From Terriglobia bacterium (GTDB taxonomy: Bacteria > Acidobacteriota > Terriglobia > Acidiferrales > UBA7541): a stretch of DNA of 64,000 bases. Below, piece after piece: positions 61,159-64,000 of this stretch. The position numbers and the translations under genes are program-made. Below the pieces are notes generated by a model. It was not told the DNA's origin and did no database searches. It worked only from the letters and a program-made list of their open reading frames with translations. The stretch spans positions 1 to 64,000 of the forward strand of contig JAIQFG010000011.1 of NCBI GenBank assembly GCA_020073375.1, written 5' to 3'. Every line of letters begins with the position of its first letter. Within the stretch, counting starts at the first letter, position 1.

Positions 61159-62349
61159 ATGAAATCGATGATTGACAAAATTAAGTTGGTGACGCTGGCG
61201 GCCGTTGTTTTGGGAGTCTCGTTCGCGACGAGCGCGCAAACGAATTCCAAGGGCCTGCCGCCCTCGTCTATCCCGACGTTTTCCACCGAGGATATCGCCC
61301 GCACGGGATTCTTCTACGCGGGCGGAAAATACGTGGGTGCGCCGGGCAAGGAAGTCATGGACGGGGCGGAATACGTGGAAGTGATGGTGCCGAAGAAAAT
61401 TCGACATCCCTATCCGATCGTGATTTTCCACGGCGCGGGGCAGACCGGCACGGACTGGCTGCAGACTCCGGACGGCCGCGCGGGCTGGGCGTATTTGTTT
61501 CTGAAAGCGGGCTACACGATTTACATGGTGGATTATCCGGCGCGCGGGCGCTCGGCGTACGTGCCGGAGGTGGACGGGCCCCTGACGATCCGCACGGCTC
61601 CCAATCTGGAGCAAGTATTCACCGACATCGGCGCGCAAGGGGACTGGCCGAATGCCAAGAAATTCACCCAGTGGCCCGGCGACGGCCCGAACAAAGGGAA
61701 GATGGGCGATCCGGTGTTCGATAATTTCGCCAAGACGCAGGTGCAATTCCTGGCGGGCGGAAAACAGGCGCAATTGAATCTGGATGCGCACGTCGCGCTA
61801 CTGGACATGATCGGCACTCCCGTAATTCTGCTGACGCACTCGCAGGGCGGGGAATTCGGCTGGCAGGTCGCGGACGCGCGTCCGAAACTCGTAAAAGCCA
61901 TCATCACCGCCGAGCCCGCTGGCCCTCCGATCCACGGCGTCAACATCGCGAAGCTGGCCTACAACCAGAACCCGAATCTCAGCTGGGGCGTGACTTCGCT
62001 TCCGATGCATTACGACCCACCGGTGAACGACCCCGCCGAATTGCAGCCCGTGCTGGAGGAAAAATCCGAAGGGCCCGATGTGGTTCCGTGCTATCTGCAG
62101 AAAGAACCCGCGCACAAACTGGCCAACCTCAAGGACATTCCCGTTCTGGACGTTTCCGGCGAAGCCAGCTATCACCGCGTGTTCGATTCGTGCATCGCCA
62201 AGTGGCTCAATCAGGCGGGAGTGAAGACCGAGTTCGTGAAAATGGAAGGCGCCGGGCTGACCGGCAACGATCACCAGATGATGATGGACAAGAACAGCGA
62301 CGCCATCGCCCGGTATTTTCTGAGCTGGATTGATAAGCACGTGCGCTAG
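61159..62349 (+). CDS. Exported alpha/beta hydrolase
   Basis: A 396-aa protein with a signal peptide (end near TSAQ). The oxyanion side is IVIFHGAGQTGTDW, the nucleophile elbow is LLTHSQGGEFGW, an acid candidate lies in VLDVSGEAS, and the catalytic His is in GNDHQMMMD. Homologues are often annotated as esterases in acidobacteria. The ATG at 61159 lies directly before the signal peptide; the ribosome-binding site is weak. Transcription may be controlled by the terminator-like leader upstream. Confidence 0.82.
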   Translation: MKSMIDKIKLVTLAAVVLGVSFATSAQTNSKGLPPSSIPTFSTEDIARTGFFYAGGKYVGAPGKEVMDGAEYVEVMVPKKIRHPYPIVIFHGAGQTGTDWLQTPDGRAGWAYLFLKAGYTIYMVDYPARGRSAYVPEVDGPLTIRTAPNLEQVFTDIGAQGDWPNAKKFTQWPGDGPNKGKMGDPVFDNFAKTQVQFLAGGKQAQLNLDAHVALLDMIGTPVILLTHSQGGEFGWQVADARPKLVKAIITAEPAGPPIHGVNIAKLAYNQNPNLSWGVTSLPMHYDPPVNDPAELQPVLEEKSEGPDVVPCYLQKEPAHKLANLKDIPVLDVSGEASYHRVFDSCIAKWLNQAGVKTEFVKMEGAGLTGNDHQMMMDKNSDAIARYFLSWIDKHVR

Positions 62350-62534
62350 CCACCCCAGACGTGGCCGGCGCTCGCGAGCTTGGTCCAGTACGTCCATACC
62401 TCAGCCGCACCCATAAGGACCTCCCCCAGTATTTCATGTAGTTGCCCGCGCGGCGTTTCTCATGTACATTTCCTTGGCCCCTGCCTAGCACTTGGCGATT
62501 CGGAGTCCCCTATCGCCGTTGGAGGTACATGGAA

Positions 62535-64000
62535 ATGCGGCCTCGACGTCTTCATCATGTTTTTTTCCTGCCCTGCTTGTTGTTTGCCTCGGGGTTGTTC
62601 CAGCTTGGTGCACAGAGCACCCCTCCTGCTTCCGATTCGCAAACCAAGGTTGAGGAATCCACCGCCGTGCCGCGCGATTCCGTTGTCGGCGATTCCGATA
62701 CGCAGGAAGTCGCGGCCATACCCGGGCCGCTGCGTTCGTTCATGAGGATGGCGGCGATCAGCCAGAAAGCTTCTCCCGGGGAAGTGCTGCCGCTGCTGGC
62801 CCGCAATGTGATTGCGAACGGATACCAGGATAAGAGGCCTACGGAATATCTGATCCTGGTGAATTGGTATCTGGATCAGGCGCGGGAACTGCAGGCGCTG
62901 GCCGGTACAGGCGGAGAAATTCGCGTCTCGAATTGCGAGGAAGCCAAACCGCTGCTGGCGATCCTGGGGTACCGGCTGCGCCAACCGTGCGGGCCGGACG
63001 CCGCGGTGGAAACGGCGAATGCCAACCGCGCGTTTCTTACGATCGATTCCGGTTTTCCGCTGGCGGACCTGGAAGAAACCCTGCGTGGGGGCAAGCCGTT
63101 CGTCCTGCCGTATTTTTCCACAAAAGTTCCGGTGCTGTTCAAGCCCGGCGAATGGCTGATGACCGAGAAAAACACAAACCGCGGCGTGCTGGATTCCTTG
63201 CTGCGCGATCCGGCATTGGCCCGGCTGTATTGGGCGCTCTCCAATATGGATTCGGAGACCTCGCACCTGTTGTGGCAATCAATCGGCCCGAAAAAGCTGA
63301 TCGTTTCCGCGCCGGTGCTGGATTTCTTCGGTAGCCAGGTCAGCGTTCGCGGCGGACGCGTCTTGGTGCCGGGCGGAGCGGCCGCGGAACCGGCCTGGCG
63401 GGACCTGGTTGGCGCCAATCCAAAGTCGCCCGCGGAATTTGTGGGCAAGATGCTGCTCAGGGACGACGGGTGGCTTACCGCCTACTTCGACGCATTGTCA
63501 CGCGCCGATGACACGCAGCAAGCCTATTTCACCGAATCCGGGCGACTGAAACGGTTCTATGAAGCGTTTCGAGGTCCAGACATTTCCCCCACCCCCACCA
63601 GACATTCTTTCAGACCGGATCAGGGCCTCTTCTTTTTGGTGTCGCGCTTGCAGCTTGATCCGAGCGGCCAGCCGCATCTTCCCGGCAATTTGGCTCTGTG
63701 GAAAGACGTGATGCGGCACAAGTCCGATCTCAAACTGCTGCACGAATGGGGCAGGAAAGCGGGCGGGTGGAACAACCCGGAGCAGGTCGTCGAGGGAATG
63801 TTCGGAATTTCCAGATTGTCTTTGTCGGGCGGACCGCTGCAGGCGTTCCTTTCGCTGACCGAAATCGACCGCGGACGCGCTCCCGAACAGCTCTTGAGCG
63901 CCCAGACCGAGCGTCTGCTGGCCGACAAGTTCGAGCGGTTCGGCGACCAGTATCCGATTTTCGCCGAATTTCACGAGTTGAATGATCTTTCCGTGACGCG
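62535..64000 (+). CDS. Large exported hypothetical protein, cut by the window end
   Basis: The frame is open from an ATG at 62535 to base 64000 without a stop (488 codons seen). GGAGG at 62521-62525 precedes it by 9 nt; an ATG at 62529 is also in frame but too close to that site. The product begins MRPRRLHHVFFLPCLLF with a signal peptide and then a Thr/Ser-rich link, followed by a helical region (LRSFMRMAAISQKASPGEVL). I do not recognise a domain. The length and exported nature resemble large acidobacterial secreted proteins of unknown function. Confidence 0.75.
   Translation, partial: MRPRRLHHVFFLPCLLFASGLFQLGAQSTPPASDSQTKVEESTAVPRDSVVGDSDTQEVAAIPGPLRSFMRMAAISQKASPGEVLPLLARNVIANGYQDKRPTEYLILVNWYLDQARELQALAGTGGEIRVSNCEEAKPLLAILGYRLRQPCGPDAAVETANANRAFLTIDSGFPLADLEETLRGGKPFVLPYFSTKVPVLFKPGEWLMTEKNTNRGVLDSLLRDPALARLYWALSNMDSETSHLLWQSIGPKKLIVSAPVLDFFGSQVSVRGGRVLVPGGAAAEPAWRDLVGANPKSPAEFVGKMLLRDDGWLTAYFDALSRADDTQQAYFTESGRLKRFYEAFRGPDISPTPTRHSFRPDQGLFFLVSRLQLDPSGQPHLPGNLALWKDVMRHKSDLKLLHEWGRKAGGWNNPEQVVEGMFGISRLSLSGGPLQAFLSLTEIDRGRAPEQLLSAQTERLLADKFERFGDQYPIFAEFHELNDLSVT

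Overview
The window looks like a chromosomal segment of a member of the Acidobacteriota. This is an inference from gene content and no database search was run. Supporting signs are GC-rich coding, a von Willebrand-type protein of the kind common in acidobacteria, DUF1080-type secreted proteins, a choice-of-anchor/Ig-like tail at the left edge, DAP-type peptidoglycan enzymes (envelope with periplasm), and many palindromic intergenic repeats. There is no rRNA, CRISPR array or complete insertion sequence.

Layout. 0-17 kb is mixed chromosome: zwf, an FKBP lipoprotein, a phosphoribosyltransferase/hydrolase pair, a convergent MepK-like peptidase and YcbB-like L,D-transpeptidase, a VWA protein, a LigC-like oxidoreductase, a PIN/RHH toxin-antitoxin pair, a two-gene c-type cytochrome unit, ychF, a ZIP transporter, and an ECF sigma/anti-sigma/DUF3106 operon. 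A divergent PII-like gene then borders the complete division and cell wall (dcw) cluster at 17.8-35.9 kb: mraZ-rsmH-ftsL-ftsI-murE-murF-mraY-murD-ftsW-murG-murC-murB-ftsQ-ftsA-ftsZ. All fifteen genes lie on one strand, with many stop/start overlaps and no ddl. A strong promoter followed by five GTGG-type boxes at exact 10-bp spacing precedes mraZ and fits MraZ autoregulation.

36-42 kb holds a repeat protein, an M67 peptidase, an rpiB-glyA-glycosyltransferase operon, tRNA-Gly, a deoxyribosyltransferase-like gene and tdk. 42.2-48 kb is a less GC-rich accessory patch with small orphan genes, a possible transposase remnant and a four-gene minor-pilin operon (fimT/pilV/pilW/pilX-like). 48-54 kb carries nagZ, a GHMP kinase joined to two secreted lectin-fold proteins, a BamE-like protein and a nucleotide pyrophosphatase/phosphodiesterase. 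54-58.4 kb is the glycolytic run gap-pgk-tpiA followed by secG and tRNA-Leu. 58.4-59.5 kb is a mobile mystery A/B (XRE plus Fic) pair. The right end has two secreted alpha/beta hydrolases and a large gene cut by the window edge.

The most unusual layer is repetitive DNA. (i) GTAG-headed palindromes, single or as inverted pairs, match the general architecture of REP/REPIN elements. (ii) A second palindrome of about 26 bp (core GGGCTC-6 nt-GAGCCC) occurs at least eight times. Three tandem in-frame copies extend the C-terminus of RsmH and another copy lies in a different reading frame at the end of murG. (iii) A CACAGAG-rich repeat occurs as one inverted pair and one single copy.
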